Shown here piece by piece: positions 1 to 12,705 of a DNA stretch of 64,000 nucleotides. Both the position numbers and the translations under genes were made by a program. Origin of the DNA: Phylloscopus collybita (lineage: Eukaryota > Chordata > Aves > Passeriformes > Phylloscopidae); the NCBI GenBank assembly GCA_027886175.1, contig JAJNNQ010000002.1:7498001-7562000 (forward strand). Direction: 5' to 3'. A model generated the notes under the pieces. It made no database searches and had not been told where the DNA came from. It saw nothing but the letters and a program-made list of their open reading frames with translations. How positions within the stretch are numbered: position 1 is the stretch's first letter; every line of letters begins with the position of its first letter.

Positions 1-2110
1 ATGTTGTCAAATACCTAAATATCTTCATACCACAATATTTTAACATTTGAGTTGTTTCATTTATAAGAAAATAAATTATGTGGCATTCACTTCAAGTCAT
101 AATTTACATTGACTCACAGCATTTTTAAGAAACAGTTGCTAGAATTGCTTTCAAAATCTCAAGCACTTGAAGAAAATGGACTATTGCAAAAAAAAAAAAA
201 GTATGATGATACAAAATAGCAGCATCAAATTCTATCATGCCTGGATGTGGAAACCTTTTAGAAATACTGACACTGTTTTAAGAATGAAAAATGAAAAAAA
301 TTATGAAGCTAACATCTGCTAGGGTTTAATGATCCTTTCCCAAATATCTGTGTTATTGTTTCATAGTTATTACATGAGCTAGTTCTGATTAGCTAATATG
401 ATGCTGTTTTTCCCTCCAGTAAAGGGAGGAATCATTTGAATAACACCCCCCAGATGACTGATTCTCAGGAGTCAGCACATCTCTTCTGCCTCCACTGACC
501 TCTGTGGGAAAGCAGGGAGATGCCTGAGCCCTTCTGGGATGGGTGCCTTACTCAGTGAATTGAATGCAGAAGGATCCTATTTTTGGTGATGTCTGGGTGA
601 CCAAGGGGCTGACGTGGAAGGAAACTTCCTGGATGGAGTTCTTAGTGAGGAGCTGTTCACACAGTGACTCCAGGGACAGGAGTTTAGCTCAGGGGGTGAC
701 AGAGTGCAGGGAAAACCCAGCATCATCTGCAATTCTGCTAAGCACTGCCAGTTTCTTTCTTCCTTAAACAAGAAAACTGGTTTCCACTCTAACCATGTGC
801 AGGCTGATAGCTCATGGCAGAATTTCTAAATAAATATCCTGCCTCTTGACTCAGATGATTGCAAAGGATGAAGTCATGCTGTGGGTACAGCACAGGAGCT
901 AGAGTGATAACCTAGAACAGTTTCCCGTTGCTACAAGTGAGTGTATTTCCTCTAAGCTTTTGATAAGGTCTCAAATGGTTTTAGCTGAAAGACTTACCTT
1001 GTTGTTCTCCCCAAGTCTTAAACTGAAGAACTTCAGCTCTGCTGTGGGCACATCTCTAACTGTGCTTGGGAGTAGCTCTGGTGAGGAGCAAACTGCAGCC
1101 ACAGTGTGGCTTTGTACTCCCCGGTCTCCCACCACTTCCTTTTCCCATCTTGATTTTACTGTTGATAAATTGATGGAGAACCAGGTGCACTGGTGAAACT
1201 GCTTCCTTGGGGCCATCTCTGCCTGCCTGCTGATATAACAGAGGAAAAAAAATGAGATTTCCATTCAGGCAGAGCTGTGCCTTTCCAGGGCCATTCCTCT
1301 GACTCCCAGCCCTGCCTCTCAGCTGGATTGCAGGGGCTGCTCTGCTCTGTGCTGGTCCCAGTCACTGGACTGTGCTGATTTTCAGTGACAGAGCACCACT
1401 GAGCTGAATGATCCCTCCAGCTGTCTCAAACCATCACAGAATGATTGTCTGAGGGAAATGTTTACTGGCTCTCAGTTTAGATTTATGAGTGCACCTGGGT
1501 AGATGTGATGGTTCACACAGTTCACTGCCCGTGCAAGTCTGCCAGCTTGGGTTTTACTGCAAGTTTGGAGGAAAAGGTGTGATGCCGAGCAAGAACTCTT
1601 TTTCACACATCTCTGTGGGGGTAATAAACCACTGGAATGATGATCACATGGCTGGAAGCTTGTGCCTACTGAACCTACAGCAAATAATTGTTGCTTGAAC
1701 TCAATGCTTTCATGCACCATTGGGGCTGCAGTCAAATATAACCTGTGGTGCATAGTTAAGCATTAGCAGGCTGATGACCAGCATATAAAATATATATTGG
1801 TAAACACTGAGCACCTTCTTATTTACTCAGGATTCTTGGCATTCCCTCGTCTTAAAATGGAAATGCAAATATTGTGGTAATTCTGACTACCGTGAGCAGG
1901 AAATGCCAGTACTTAAATTGCTCCTGCTGCATAAGTCTTATTTATTGCTTCCTTTTTGAAAATTATTCTAGTTTTGCATGTGCTCTAATTTTGAAGCTTT
2001 TCCTGAATGGCTTTGAAGTATTTTGAAAGTTCTCCAGATCTTTTCAAACTTCAAAGATTGCTGGTATTTTCTTTCTATCCTATGTAAGGGATATAGTAGA
2101 ATGGGGGATA
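1..2110. other. Unannotated AT-rich sequence
   Basis: I see no gene, no recognisable repeat family and no structured RNA here. The sequence is AT-rich, with short A runs (for example near 190) and frequent stop codons in all frames. It could be intronic or intergenic. Confidence 0.5.
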
Positions 2111-2199
2111 TAGCAGAAATGACAATTAAAAAAAAAACCCAACCCAAACAACACATTAGGAAGCCAGACCTTTTCTTTAATATTCTTTAAACCATTCAG

Positions 2200-2356
2200 A
2201 GAACATGTGCTTTTGCTAGAAAGAAAAGTCCATGAATGCTGTGAAAAGTGTTTTACAAGCCATGTTTCCTCAGGATACAAGGAAGGCAGCAAGAGGAGGA
2301 AGCAGAAGCAGAGAGAGGAACTGAAGAAGAAGAAGTCAACCAAAGCGAGTTACTAA
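2200..2356 (+). CDS. Candidate 3'-terminal coding exon, unknown gene
   Basis: A pyrimidine-rich stretch at 2168-2196 ends in CAG (2197-2199). It is followed by a frame open to a TAA at 2354-2356; the same frame is open from 2123. The last 51 residues would begin EHVLLLERKVHECCEKC and end in a strongly basic tail with the pattern KRRKQKQREELKKKK, then STKASY. A cysteine-containing stretch followed by a Lys/Arg tail would fit a secreted heparin-binding protein or a nuclear protein, but I recognise no family. A second possible acceptor ends at 2273. Against it, the tail is purine-rich (GA-biased) and could be low-complexity sequence that happens to lack stops. No upstream exon can be linked. The possible 3' UTR downstream has an AATAAA near 3135. 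Confidence 0.25.
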
Positions 2357-3242
2357 ACTGGACTTCTCTGCTATGCCAATACCTTTATAATAATGACAAC
2401 AACTTCATGTTACCTTCAAGCACACCTCTTTTGTGTATATTTTCTGATTGTTCACACTGCTACCAAGGAAGTGACTCATGTTTAAAACTGTACTAAAATT
2501 GCACTATGCTATTCCTTTTAGTTTCACCGAGTGGCTTTCTTGCCCGTTCAGGTTAGGGAATTCAGACGAGGCTGGTCGTGGCTAGAAGTGTGTTATGTTT
2601 GAAGATTCGAAAGTGCTACAGAATTTATTACCTCCTCCTTCCCTGGGACTAAGATGACTCTAGTCTAGTGTTTGTTATTTGTCTTGTAGGATATAAAAGG
2701 CAAATGCTCGCTTGTTTGGTCACTGGCACCAACATCAGGCCCGTTGAAAGAAGAATTCTGTTCACTCGTGTCATTGGGAGTGGGACTGAGACATGAGCTC
2801 TTATAGGGTAATTTATGTAAGATTAATAAGTGACATTTATGGTTGGGCTTTTTGTTGTTTTTTTTCCCCCAGGCTGGGCAGTTCTGCCCCTGCTATTAAA
2901 ATGTTCCCTCATATTAAATTGTATCTTGAACTTATATCCTCTGATTTTAAGAAATGTAGGGTAACAATGGTCTCCTGTAAGCACTCCTACTGATTTCTTT
3001 AGGTTTAGTTGACTCCTGATGAATCATTTAGTGAAATCATTCCTTATTTTAAAAGTTTATTTTCAGAACCTAGAGACAAATGATCCAAGTGCTACTTTGA
3101 AACTGCTCTTTGTTTCTTCTGAGTAGGTTTTAGATAATAAACATTTTTTCAGCATTCGTTTTAGATTTTATCAACTTGTTTCTGCAAAGAACTTGTACCT
3201 TTATGTATGAAAGCATTTTGCATCGGTTTTATTGCAGGACAA

Positions 3243-3266
3243 TTTTTTTTTTTTTTTTTTTTTTTT
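3243..3266. repeat. Poly-T homopolymer, 24 bp
   Basis: Uninterrupted run of 24 T. No retrotransposon body can be recognised next to it on the minus strand, so it is treated as a simple repeat. Confidence 0.95.
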
Positions 3267-3854
3267 AGCTTGAAAAGATGTCTTAGATCTAAAAGAAATA
3301 CATATTTCCTGGCAAGATGACTTCCTTGCTTCCCATACTCGTCTCATGTGCATGACACATTGCTTCTCTTAACCTTTTAGTGTGTACAGAGCCCCTCTGT
3401 TGCCTTAAGCATTTTACCTGCATGTTTCTTGTCAGTGTGTTGTCTCCTTTTTTTAACCTCCAGGTAGGAGTTAGCAGCTTATGGTTTTGTTTTGTTTCTT
3501 TTGTCGTCCTCTTGCCAATATGTTGTTGATGTAACAGCTTTAAACCTGGCAATATTTAAAGTCCACAGTTCCTGGAGAAACTCACTCATCCTAACGTTTC
3601 AAAGATGTAGGAATGCACATAATGGTGTAAGAGAGGAGCTAAATAGAAAAGCCAAGTCTGCATTCTAGCATGGTTTGATGTAACAAATTCTGGTGTCTCT
3701 GGTATCTGAATGGTTTAGCTTCAATTACCCAATGTAACCCTCTGCAGGCATCATATAACACACAATAACCATTTCTGAACTCTCTTAGGGTCTGTAAATT
3801 ATGGTTAAGATCAAATAAGGACTGAGTACTGGTTTTCTGTCACTTAAGTACCAC

Positions 3855-3871
3855 TTTTTTTTTTTTTTTTT
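3855..3871. repeat. Poly-T homopolymer, 17 bp
   Basis: Uninterrupted run of 17 T in AT-rich sequence. Confidence 0.95.
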
Positions 3872-6800
3872 GTGCAGTGTTACTAATATTTAAAAATAAA
3901 GAAAATCTGCCTTTATACTTTGTCCTCTTGCACTGTACTGTAGACTGGCATCAGTTGTCTGGTTCATTTCCATTAAAGTTCAGGCTGTAAGCACAGTGGG
4001 GAGAGTCCTCATTCACACAACGCCCACAAGCATTCCAGGTAATTCCTTTTGTTAAATCCACGAGCAAGTCAATACAGCCCCTGTGTCAAATGGCTGATAC
4101 TGGAAAATGAGGGTTCTTTCTGGCTGGGAACATCCCTATGAGGAGAGTGCACTTCAAGCAGAGCTTGCAGATTTGCCATGCAAGGAATATTCATCCTGGA
4201 TGATGCACAGCAGTGAACTGCATCCCAGTTAGGTTGCTTTCCATACTCTAGGAGAAATGCCTCCCATACACATGTTAGTTTAAAGCTGTTACTGCTCATT
4301 ATTTGCTGGGGACATGGTGCTTGCTTTGGAAAAGCAGCAGAGGTGGAGGAAGGGAGAGGTTGACACCAGCACAGGGCTGGTCTCCTCAGGGCTGTCCCTG
4401 TGCTGTGAGCAACCTCACGTAGTGGGACAGAGTGGCTCCAGATCAGGAATGTGCCTTGAAGAGTTAGAGCAGACAGGGATTTGGTACATAAATATCTCCT
4501 TGACTCAATCCCTGTGCTAGGCTTGATGGAGGCAGGTAGAGTGTTAATTAGGAGACCTGCAGGCAGGTTCTAAATGAGTGAGGAAAAGCCTGTCTCAACA
4601 AAGGGATCCTTATCCCACTGGAAGGAAGGGTGCTGCCGTGCTTGCAGGTGGCCTCCTACACCCGGCGCCTTCCACGGGGAGAAACTCCTGGGAAACAGAG
4701 TCCCCAGAGGAGGGAACCACGGGCGTCATCTCTTCCATAACTGCCTAGAATCTGTCTGAGCTCGCCCAGAAATTAAGAGATGTGGGCCCATGGCCATTGA
4801 ACCTAATCCCTTCTTTGTCAGCCTAATTATTTCTGGGTTTTAGCTGAAGGGGAACTGCTCATGTGTAGCAGTGTTCACTTGGCTGTGCTGGAGCTGGTGC
4901 CGTGTCTGTAGGAGCAGACACGTGGTTCTGTGTGCCAGTGCATCCATCTGCCACAGGTGAAGGCTGCCTGGTGATGTGGGTACTTAAATATGTGTCGGGG
5001 TAGGAAAAAATGCAGGTGGGTGTGAGACACCACAACTGATAACAGATGACGCCGGCCCAAGAGAGGTTGTGAATAAATGTATTGTGAAAGTTGGAAAATG
5101 ATTCCTGCCCATCCCACAGGACTCCTGTGGAAGAGCTGAGAACAAGAAACAGAGCTAGTTTAAATATGGGGCTTAATGTGATGTATAAAGTGTATTGCAA
5201 AATGATTCTTTATGGAGCAGATACCTGGGCTCCAAGACCCAAAATGTGTCCATAAGGAAATAAATTTCTTAGGGAAGATAACAGTTGAATAACAGGAAGG
5301 ATACACTGAAAGGTATCCCTTTAAAAGATACCCTGAAAAACCCCCAATTTTGAGATAGAGGGGACACAATTGCAAAGAAGCACAATGCTAACAGCTAAAT
5401 GTTCCTGCCCCTCAGCTGGAAGCTGCCACTATGAAAATGGTTTAAATTCAGTTGTTTTTCCACACCTTTCAGAGATGTGCACTGTCTGCTCTTTCAACCA
5501 AGATTTGGCAAGACTTTGATCTGAAATGAATGATCTCCGAGTGTGCAGGTGTCAGAACAATTAAAAAGTATTTTTCAAGTTTTTGCCCAATCTCTGCTCT
5601 GTGCTGGTGCCACCTTCAAGAGAGCTTCCAGACCTGGAGGTAACACAAAGCTCTGTCTCCTTCTGTCAGCTTGGCCACCCTCAGAGAGACTTCCCTTTTC
5701 CCCAAATCTCAAACCATCTCATGAGCCTTTGTATGTATTTCTTGCAATAACACACTGAAAGGATGATGCACATAGAAAATGTGCAGTACTCATCAGGTAA
5801 GCACTAAGCTGCCTGTTTTCCCAACCACATCTGGAATGTGTGACTTGTGCCCACTTGTTCTTCAGGAATGTTCCCCCACCATGTGCCACCAAACTGGTGC
5901 CTATCAAGAGGTGGGATTAGTGTGTTACGGTATCAAATGTCATTGTTTTATTCTACCTGTAAAGAATTCTATTAATTTCCAGTTTTTCCCTTTTGTTTTG
6001 TGTGCTAGTTGCACAGGATTCCCTGGATGCACAGGTTAGTCCTTCCTGCATTTCAGATCTTGGTTATCTTGTGCAGTTCTGCTCTTTTATGTCCAAGCTG
6101 AGCTCACATTTTAGGGCTCTCTCACGTTTCCTTGCACAGGGAACACCTTGCTGCCCTGCAACTCACAGAGTGATGGGAGGGTGGGGGTGGCATATTTGCC
6201 CACGATTAGCTATATTTAATTCACTTCTTTCCAAGTGGGAAGCTGGTTGTAAGAAAATTTTTATCACTTTTTGCAAAAATTTCTTGTTGCTACCTGTTGT
6301 ACTCAAAACTCTAGGCAAGGCAATTTTCCTCCCAATTGATGAGAACTAAAAGAGGGCACTTCCAGCTACATACAGATGTCAGTAAATGTTCATATTTGGA
6401 ACTATGATCGATTCACCTGCCCTGTGTCAGCACACTTTGTCTCTTCACAAGCTCTTGTACCCAAAAAGGATCAGGTGGGGTGTTAGGAAGTGTCAGATTT
6501 GTTACGTACCTTGTTGGTGCCCTCTTAGCCACCAGCTGCTAACTTCTGACAGCTGGAGAAGCACTTACAAAGTGGCTGAGCTGACATGAGATGACATTTC
6601 CAATGTGGATGGGTTACTGTGCTGCTCTCATCATGACAAGAAGAGACTGACCATGTAATTGGGCATATCTTGAACTACAGTTTCAAGTATCCCAGACCTG
6701 AGATAGGCAGGATCCTGCCTCTTCCTGAAGGCTTCATCTTGTCACAGCAAAACCAGCCCAAGAAGTAAGAAGTGAGTGTGAGAGGGAGATTAAAACACTT

Positions 6801-7934
6801 GCACTGATAATGAGTCTGAATGCTTTGATTTCAGAGAAACACCTCAATATCCACCTGGAAGCAATAACAGGTTTTCTAGGATGTCTTCAAGGAGGGAATG
6901 GGACCTCACTGCACTGGCTGGATGTCAGACTGCATCTCTTCAGTGTCTGTTTCCATTGGCACACACGGGCACCTTTCTACTGAAATAGCAGATGTCATTT
7001 TTTCCATCCCTTGTTTGGGAAGTGCTCATCCTTTGGTCAATGCTGAGCAATGTGCTTGTTTTTTGGGCTGCTGGTAGTTGAAATTTAATGAAGTCTTACA
7101 TGGCAGGTATTATTTTTACGTCATTTCAATGTTAAGAGATTGCAGCTGGGAAAATTTCCTTTAAAAACAAAACTTACTTCCAGGCTTTTGAGACGAAAGC
7201 CAAGATGGCAAAATTGTGGATCACACCAAAGCTTTCATGCACATACACCCCTTAAATGTAAAGGGGTTAAACCTATAAAATATGTGTTTCTGCCTGATTT
7301 TTCGAGTTCAGACATGTGGCATTTTTGGATGGTTTAGTATGTTTAGATGAGCAGTGCTATTGCATATTGCTACGTCAGACCAGGAGATGGTTTGCAGCCT
7401 CTGTAACAGATGCACACTCAGAGCCAAGGAAGGGAAGGAGCACTGAGGAGAGGTTTTGGAGCACTAAAAAAAACATTTCCCACAGTACCTGGAAGGGACA
7501 TTCAGCACAGGTGGTTGACTCGATCCTGGCAGCAGACACAAGCTGCAACCTGCCACAGTGGTGGAGCTGTGACAACATGGGTTTCACCGCTGCGGGAAGC
7601 GAGGGGAGGAGGCTCAGCACTGGAGCCTTCCCTGGGCTGTGAGTCACGCTTTGTACCCATGAAAAGGGTTTGTCAGCTGCCTGGCCCACTGTCCTGTCTT
7701 TGATAGTGACTAATGGTGGCTGCCTAGGGGAAAGCACACGAACAGGATGAGCTTGTTATACCTCACCAGTGTTTTCCCAGCTGTGGCACTTTGGGGGTCA
7801 GAGGCTCCTGGATCCAGAAATGGCCTTTTTGTTACCCAGTATTTTTTTCCCATTGGCTTGTTAACCTAGAAAGCTGCTCAGTACTCATTGTTCTATGACA
7901 AGGCATTCCTCATGTGACTCCACTGGGTAATAAG

Positions 7935-8175
7935 TGCTGTGTTTTAAAAGTCTTTCCTACATCTTCCTTTGGCTTCCTCCCCACCTCCATCCCAGCATGG
8001 CAAGAGATACTGCCCACCATGTCCTCACTCACCTTTTCCATGGCACTCGTGATTTTACACATCTCACTCATGCCAGCCTTTGGTTAACACTCTTATGGCT
8101 CAAGAGGTTCAGCACATTGAGCCATTCCTTGCAGAAAGCCTTTCCTACCTCTGATCACCCTCTCAGGATGGGGAA
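7935..8175 (-). mobile_element. Ancient CR1-like LINE relic (3' half)
   Basis: Read on the plus strand, this stretch follows the order of words in the reverse complement of old amniote CR1 consensus sequences. A 'TTTTAAAAGTCTTTCCTA' word comes first. Next is a 'TTTTCCATGGCACTCGTGAT' word beside 'TTTTACACATCTC', corresponding to the consensus segment that mentions a CATGATTTTATAGA-like string. It ends in an AAGCCTTTCC...CTCTGATCA segment. The match is diverged and was made by eye from memory, so the boundaries are approximate. The element would point to the minus strand. No open frame remains. Confidence 0.5.
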
Positions 8176-11100
8176 AGATGGTTAAACAGTGGCTCAGCTC
8201 CATAAATTGTGCTGACCATCTGGACAAGCATGAGTAGCAGGTTATCAGCTTGCTAATACTTCACTGACAGAAAGAGAAGTGGGCCATGCACAGCCTGGGA
8301 TGCAGGAAGGGCAGACCTGGGGCCTGGCTCTGCTGCCCTCAGTCTCACCGGGCTCTCACAGGATCTGCGATGCGAATGCATGATGAGCTCATGGCAGCGA
8401 TGGTATCTCCAGAGCGTGGTCCCACACACCTTCCCTCCCCCTCAGCTGAAATCACATCATGGGACATTCCTTGGCAGCATATGGGATGTGCTCCTCCTGA
8501 CTCAGGCTCGGCTCCTGCTGCCACTCGTTGCTCCTCCAAGCGTTCTCTCTCCGTGCCCCCCGAGCTGGGGGTCCGTGGCCACTGCCAGGCCACTGCTCCC
8601 ACAGAAAGCTGGCACTGGCTGAGGGCTCCCTGCCTACAGTAGCCTTGGGAAGGCGCCGTGCTCCTGGTGTGACACATCCCTGCAGGCAGTGCCAGGAGTC
8701 CCGGGTGGTGTCACTCCAGCTGTCCCCAATTTCTGCAGCACTGCCCGTGGCTGTGCAACAACTTTTCCACTGCCAACCCCTTCCTGTTCAATATGCAGAA
8801 GATATTTCCCATCTGTAGCAATCTGGGCTGTGAGTTTCCCTGTTCCTGTCAGCATATTTTGTGCAGGGACAGCTGCATGCAAGTGTTCTCTTACTGGGTT
8901 TTTGGGTCATCCACGTCATCTGGGAAATCTTAAATGTCTGGGGAAATAGTTATGAGGAAACGTCAGTGATGGGAACATCCAGAGAGATGGGAGGGTGCAG
9001 GACAGCAAACAGGGATAATTAAAGTGCAAAGACAACACCAGCTCATTGATCTGAGCCCCCAAAAGGTTGTGTCAGGACCTGTCAAAACCCAGAGTGTGTC
9101 TGGCTCTGCAGTTCTGGGTCAGATCCAACTCCACTGTAAATGCAATTTTGCCCAATATGTTTTTGTGCTGAGTGCAGACACTGACTCAGGTGATGGGTGA
9201 CCCCTGCCTTCTGTGCCTCTGCTCCAACAGACAGCCCCACTGAGGTGTTGTACAGGGAGGAGGTGTTTGGGTGCACCTGAGCCCCTATTTTTCTTAGCAG
9301 TATTCAGGTTTGGTGGTGACATTTTCTTTAATCAACAAAATTACTTCCCTTGGAACCACAGATTTTTCTATCATATTTTCTTAGGAAAATATTATTCAGC
9401 TCATGTAATGCAGGTCTGAGGTTGCATTATGAGATGGATGTGATAGAACACGATGGAGTGAGTCACCTCCTATCATGTTTTATTGTGATGTGTCAGCTTA
9501 GAGAGGTAGAGAGCTATAGGTGTTTCCACCAGCCCAATTATGAAACAACCACTGGTTCATGCAGGAATTAGTAAGTTTTTCCTAGGTTAGTTAGAAGATA
9601 GGTTTTGGTCTGTCATTTAACAATGTGGTTTTTTAAGTTGCTAACAATGAGCTGCCTCAGAATCTATTTTCCACCCAGAGAAGTCATCAGACTCTTGCTA
9701 GAAAGGGTTGCATGTGCTCAGAAATTCCAGTGATCAGGATGAGACTGTCTCTCTTAGCAGAGGGGAAAGGTTCTGAGATGGCCTTTACTTTAGGACTACC
9801 TTCTGCTGGCATTGACTAGAAGGGGGTGATGATGCCATCACCTGCTGCTGCTGAGAAGTGAGACTGTGAAGGTATGATTTGGAAAGCCAGGAGGTCACAG
9901 AACAGGCCCTGATCTTCTCAGTTTAACCTAGAGAGTGACAGATGCCTGCACACAGGCAGAAGTGTTCAAGGTAGGCTTTGCATTTCTGTCCCTGCTGGCT
10001 GTGCTCTTGGTGGTCATTCACAAGGACAAGGGACATTCCTTCAGGATGTTGCAGAAGTCTGAGTAGGAAACCATGTCTGTGAGATGTGGATGATGGAAGT
10101 GGTGGAAACCAATGGGTCTTGGTCCCTCTCTACCACTGGTCTGGTGAGACCTTCAGCCAGATGCTTTGCTTGCAGCTGAAATGCCCATGGATTTGCCAAG
10201 GCTGCACAAGCTGCCTCTCAGCTGGGCAATCTGGAAGTATCTGGTCATAGGGGAAAAGTAACTTTTTTGTAGAAGTTTAGGTAAATGTTGAGAATAAGGC
10301 TGTATATGCTCAGCTTTTCTTGTTGTGCTATTCGTTTTGACTACTAGTGGACTCAGTGGAGGGGGCCTGTAGTTTCCAGCCCCTCATACAGGGGACAGAT
10401 TTGGGGTAAGTATAGGTGTCTCCTCTCCCACAGCCCTGTGCCTTCTCCTGACCACAGCTCTTCTGTAGCCCCCTCCCTTTAGCCCTGCGTCCTTATGCAG
10501 CAGAAAAAGTCAATTCAGTGAAATGCTCTGGGGCTTTTGCTGTGTCAACAGAGGCCAGGGCAGGACCTTTCCCTTCATTTTTGTACAATGGTTTGAACTG
10601 CCCTTCTCAAAGTGTTGGTCTCACACCATTAACCCCTTACAGTCCTGGTTTGAGGAGAAGGTTTCTTAGTGGGGTCATAAATGCTTCAGAGGAGGCATCC
10701 AGGGAGGGAAGCTGAATAATGGAAATGTTAACAGACCTTTCGTTACACACCCGATGCATCATCACTTAATTTCTTTGCTTTTGCCTCCTGTTTTTATAGG
10801 GTTTTTTTTCCACCCTGATCAATAGCATTCATCCTACTCAGTGAACAGTCTTGATACTGTTTTTATGGCGTGAAAATTACTGTTGCTTTGACTGGCTCCT
10901 ATTACCAGGTGACACTGCTTGGCAGAAAACAATAAATCTTCCTATTATTTGGAAAATAAATGTGATTTATGGGAGCAGCAATTGATAGTGGTCTGTGTTT
11001 TGCCATCAGCGTGCTTGCTTTCCTGAAATAAGGCTTTTACCTTTGGAGCGTGAAGGGGCTGTTTGTCTAGTGCTGCAGAGCAATTATATGTATATTTTTT

Positions 11101-11742
11101 TCACCTCAGCTTTCATTAAAATTTTTTAAAAACTTGATAAGGAAAAGATCTGTTGTTGTTTTGAGGGTTTGGTGCCTATGCAGGAAGCAGTTGTGTAGGT
11201 GTGAAGTTAAGCAGGCTGCAGGGAAGGACGTGTTGTGGCTGCTGGAGATGGTGGAAGGAGAGGGGAAAGGGAAAAGCTGACCTGAGCACCTGCTGTCACT
11301 TCCCTTCACTCATGGTAGAGATGACAGTCAGCACTGAGGATTTATTATTAAAATCCCACAATACTGATAACAAAAAATGGACCAATGTAGCTGCAGGGAA
11401 GGAGAACCTCATCCCCATAGAGCTGTGTAAGACATTATTCAGAGACGTCTGAGGAGATCCGTGAGGCTGCTTCTGTTTTTTCTTTCATTCTTGCTCCATT
11501 TCAGCAATCTTTGCTGCCAACTGGTTGGCCTTGGCTGCCCTGGGCCAGCTCTCCCCCAGCCAGAACACCAGTGGGCTCTTTCCCTGCTAATGCTGATACT
11601 GAAAATGTCTTGTGCTTCTTGAACGACAAATAAATAAAGGTCTCACCTATTTGGGAACACTTTTTAAACCTTTCATAGGGCAAATGACCTGAGACATCCC
11701 CTGCAACACTTTGGATTTTTTTTAAAATTAAAATAGCCATGG
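8176..11742. other. Unannotated sequence with a GC-richer patch
   Basis: 8280-8900 is richer in G+C, with scattered CpG, but has no CpG-island density and no convincing gene; overlapping open frames there run on both strands and look incidental. 8900-11742 holds nothing I recognise. A donor-like GTAAGT lies at about 10406, but the exon implied upstream would be very short and is not supported. Confidence 0.45.
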
Positions 11743-12705
11743 TGTGGTGGGTTGACCCTGGCTGGATGCCAGGCACCCACCAAAACCACTCTGTCAATTC
11801 CCTTGACAGCTGGACAGGAGAGAGAAAATATAAGGACGGGTTAATGAGTTGAGATAAGGACAGGGAGAGATCACACACAGATTAACAGCCAGGCAAAACA
11901 GGCTTGACTTGAGGATGTTAATTGAATTTACCAATCAGAATCAGAGAAGGATAATGAGAAGTAAAACAAATCTTAAAAACACCTGCCCCCCTCCCTCCCT
12001 TAAAGTCCCCCCACTCCTTCCTGGGCTCTCTCTTCTCCTTGCCAGCTCCCAGGAGATGGGGAATGGAAGTTACAGCCACTTCATCCACATAGTTTCTGCT
12101 GCTGCTCTGGGAGAGAGGTTCTTCCCCTGCTCCAGCTCTTGGATCACTCTTCCATGGGGTCAGTCCCTCAGGCACAGCCTGCACCAGCGTGGGTCCCCCA
12201 CAAGGTCACAAGTCCTACCAGGAAGCTGCTCCAGCCTGGGCTCCTCTCTGCACAGGTCTGCAGGTCCCTGCCAGGAGCTGCCCCAGCACGTGCTTTCCAT
12301 GGGTTCTCAGCCTTCCCTTCAGGCATGGCTCTCCTGCAGAGCTCTGCACCCCTGTGAACCTCCACGGGCTGCAGGGGCACAGCTGCCTCACCACGGTGTC
12401 ACCATGGGCTGCAGAGGAACCCCAGCTGTGGTGCCTGGAGCACCTCCTGCCCTCCTTCTCCAGTGACCTTGGTGTCTGCAGAGTTGCTGTTCTTGCAGAT
12501 TCTCATCCTGCTCTTCTCTGGCCACAATTACATCTGCCCAGTTGCTTTTTTCCCCTTCTAATATATGTTGTTACCCCAGAAGAATTACTATCATTCCTAA
12601 CTGGCCCAGCCTTGACCAGTGGCAGGTCCATCCTGGAACCATCTGGCAAGGGGAAGCTTCCAGCAGCTTCTTACAGACACCCTCCCTGTAGGGTGGGAAT
12701 TTTCA
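11743..12705 (-). mobile_element. Endogenous-retrovirus-type LTR repeat, minus strand
   Basis: The left edge reads TGTGGTGGGTTGACCCTGGC, continues through a GAGATAAGGACAGGGAGAGA word, and passes GC-rich degenerate units built around 'CCAGCGTGGGTCC' and 'GGTCACAAGTCCT'. The right side has AAGCTTCCAGCAGCTTCT. I recognise this order as a dispersed avian repeat usually treated as ERV/LTR-derived. On the minus strand it has an ATATATTAGAAGG TATA-like string (plus 12552-12566), consistent with an LTR promoter reading leftward. I see no gag, pol or env frame, so it is a solo or non-autonomous copy. Target-site duplications could not be found, and the right boundary is uncertain by tens of bases. The element is diverged by many substitutions. 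Confidence 0.6.

Larger units (their letters stand above)
2357..7930. other. Unannotated sequence, possible 3' UTR at its left end
   Basis: There is no supported gene. The first kilobase would be 3' UTR if the exon candidate at 2.2 kb is real. Long T runs sit at 3243-3266 (24 T) and 3855-3871 (17 T). An isolated strong donor-like CAG/GTAAGC occurs at 5796/5797, but I found no convincing acceptor to pair with it. Confidence 0.45.

Noticed and set aside
5780..5800. Strong CAG/GTAAGC donor
   Set aside because: No credible acceptor with an open frame upstream; the only nearby AG gives about 30 nt behind a weak pyrimidine tract.
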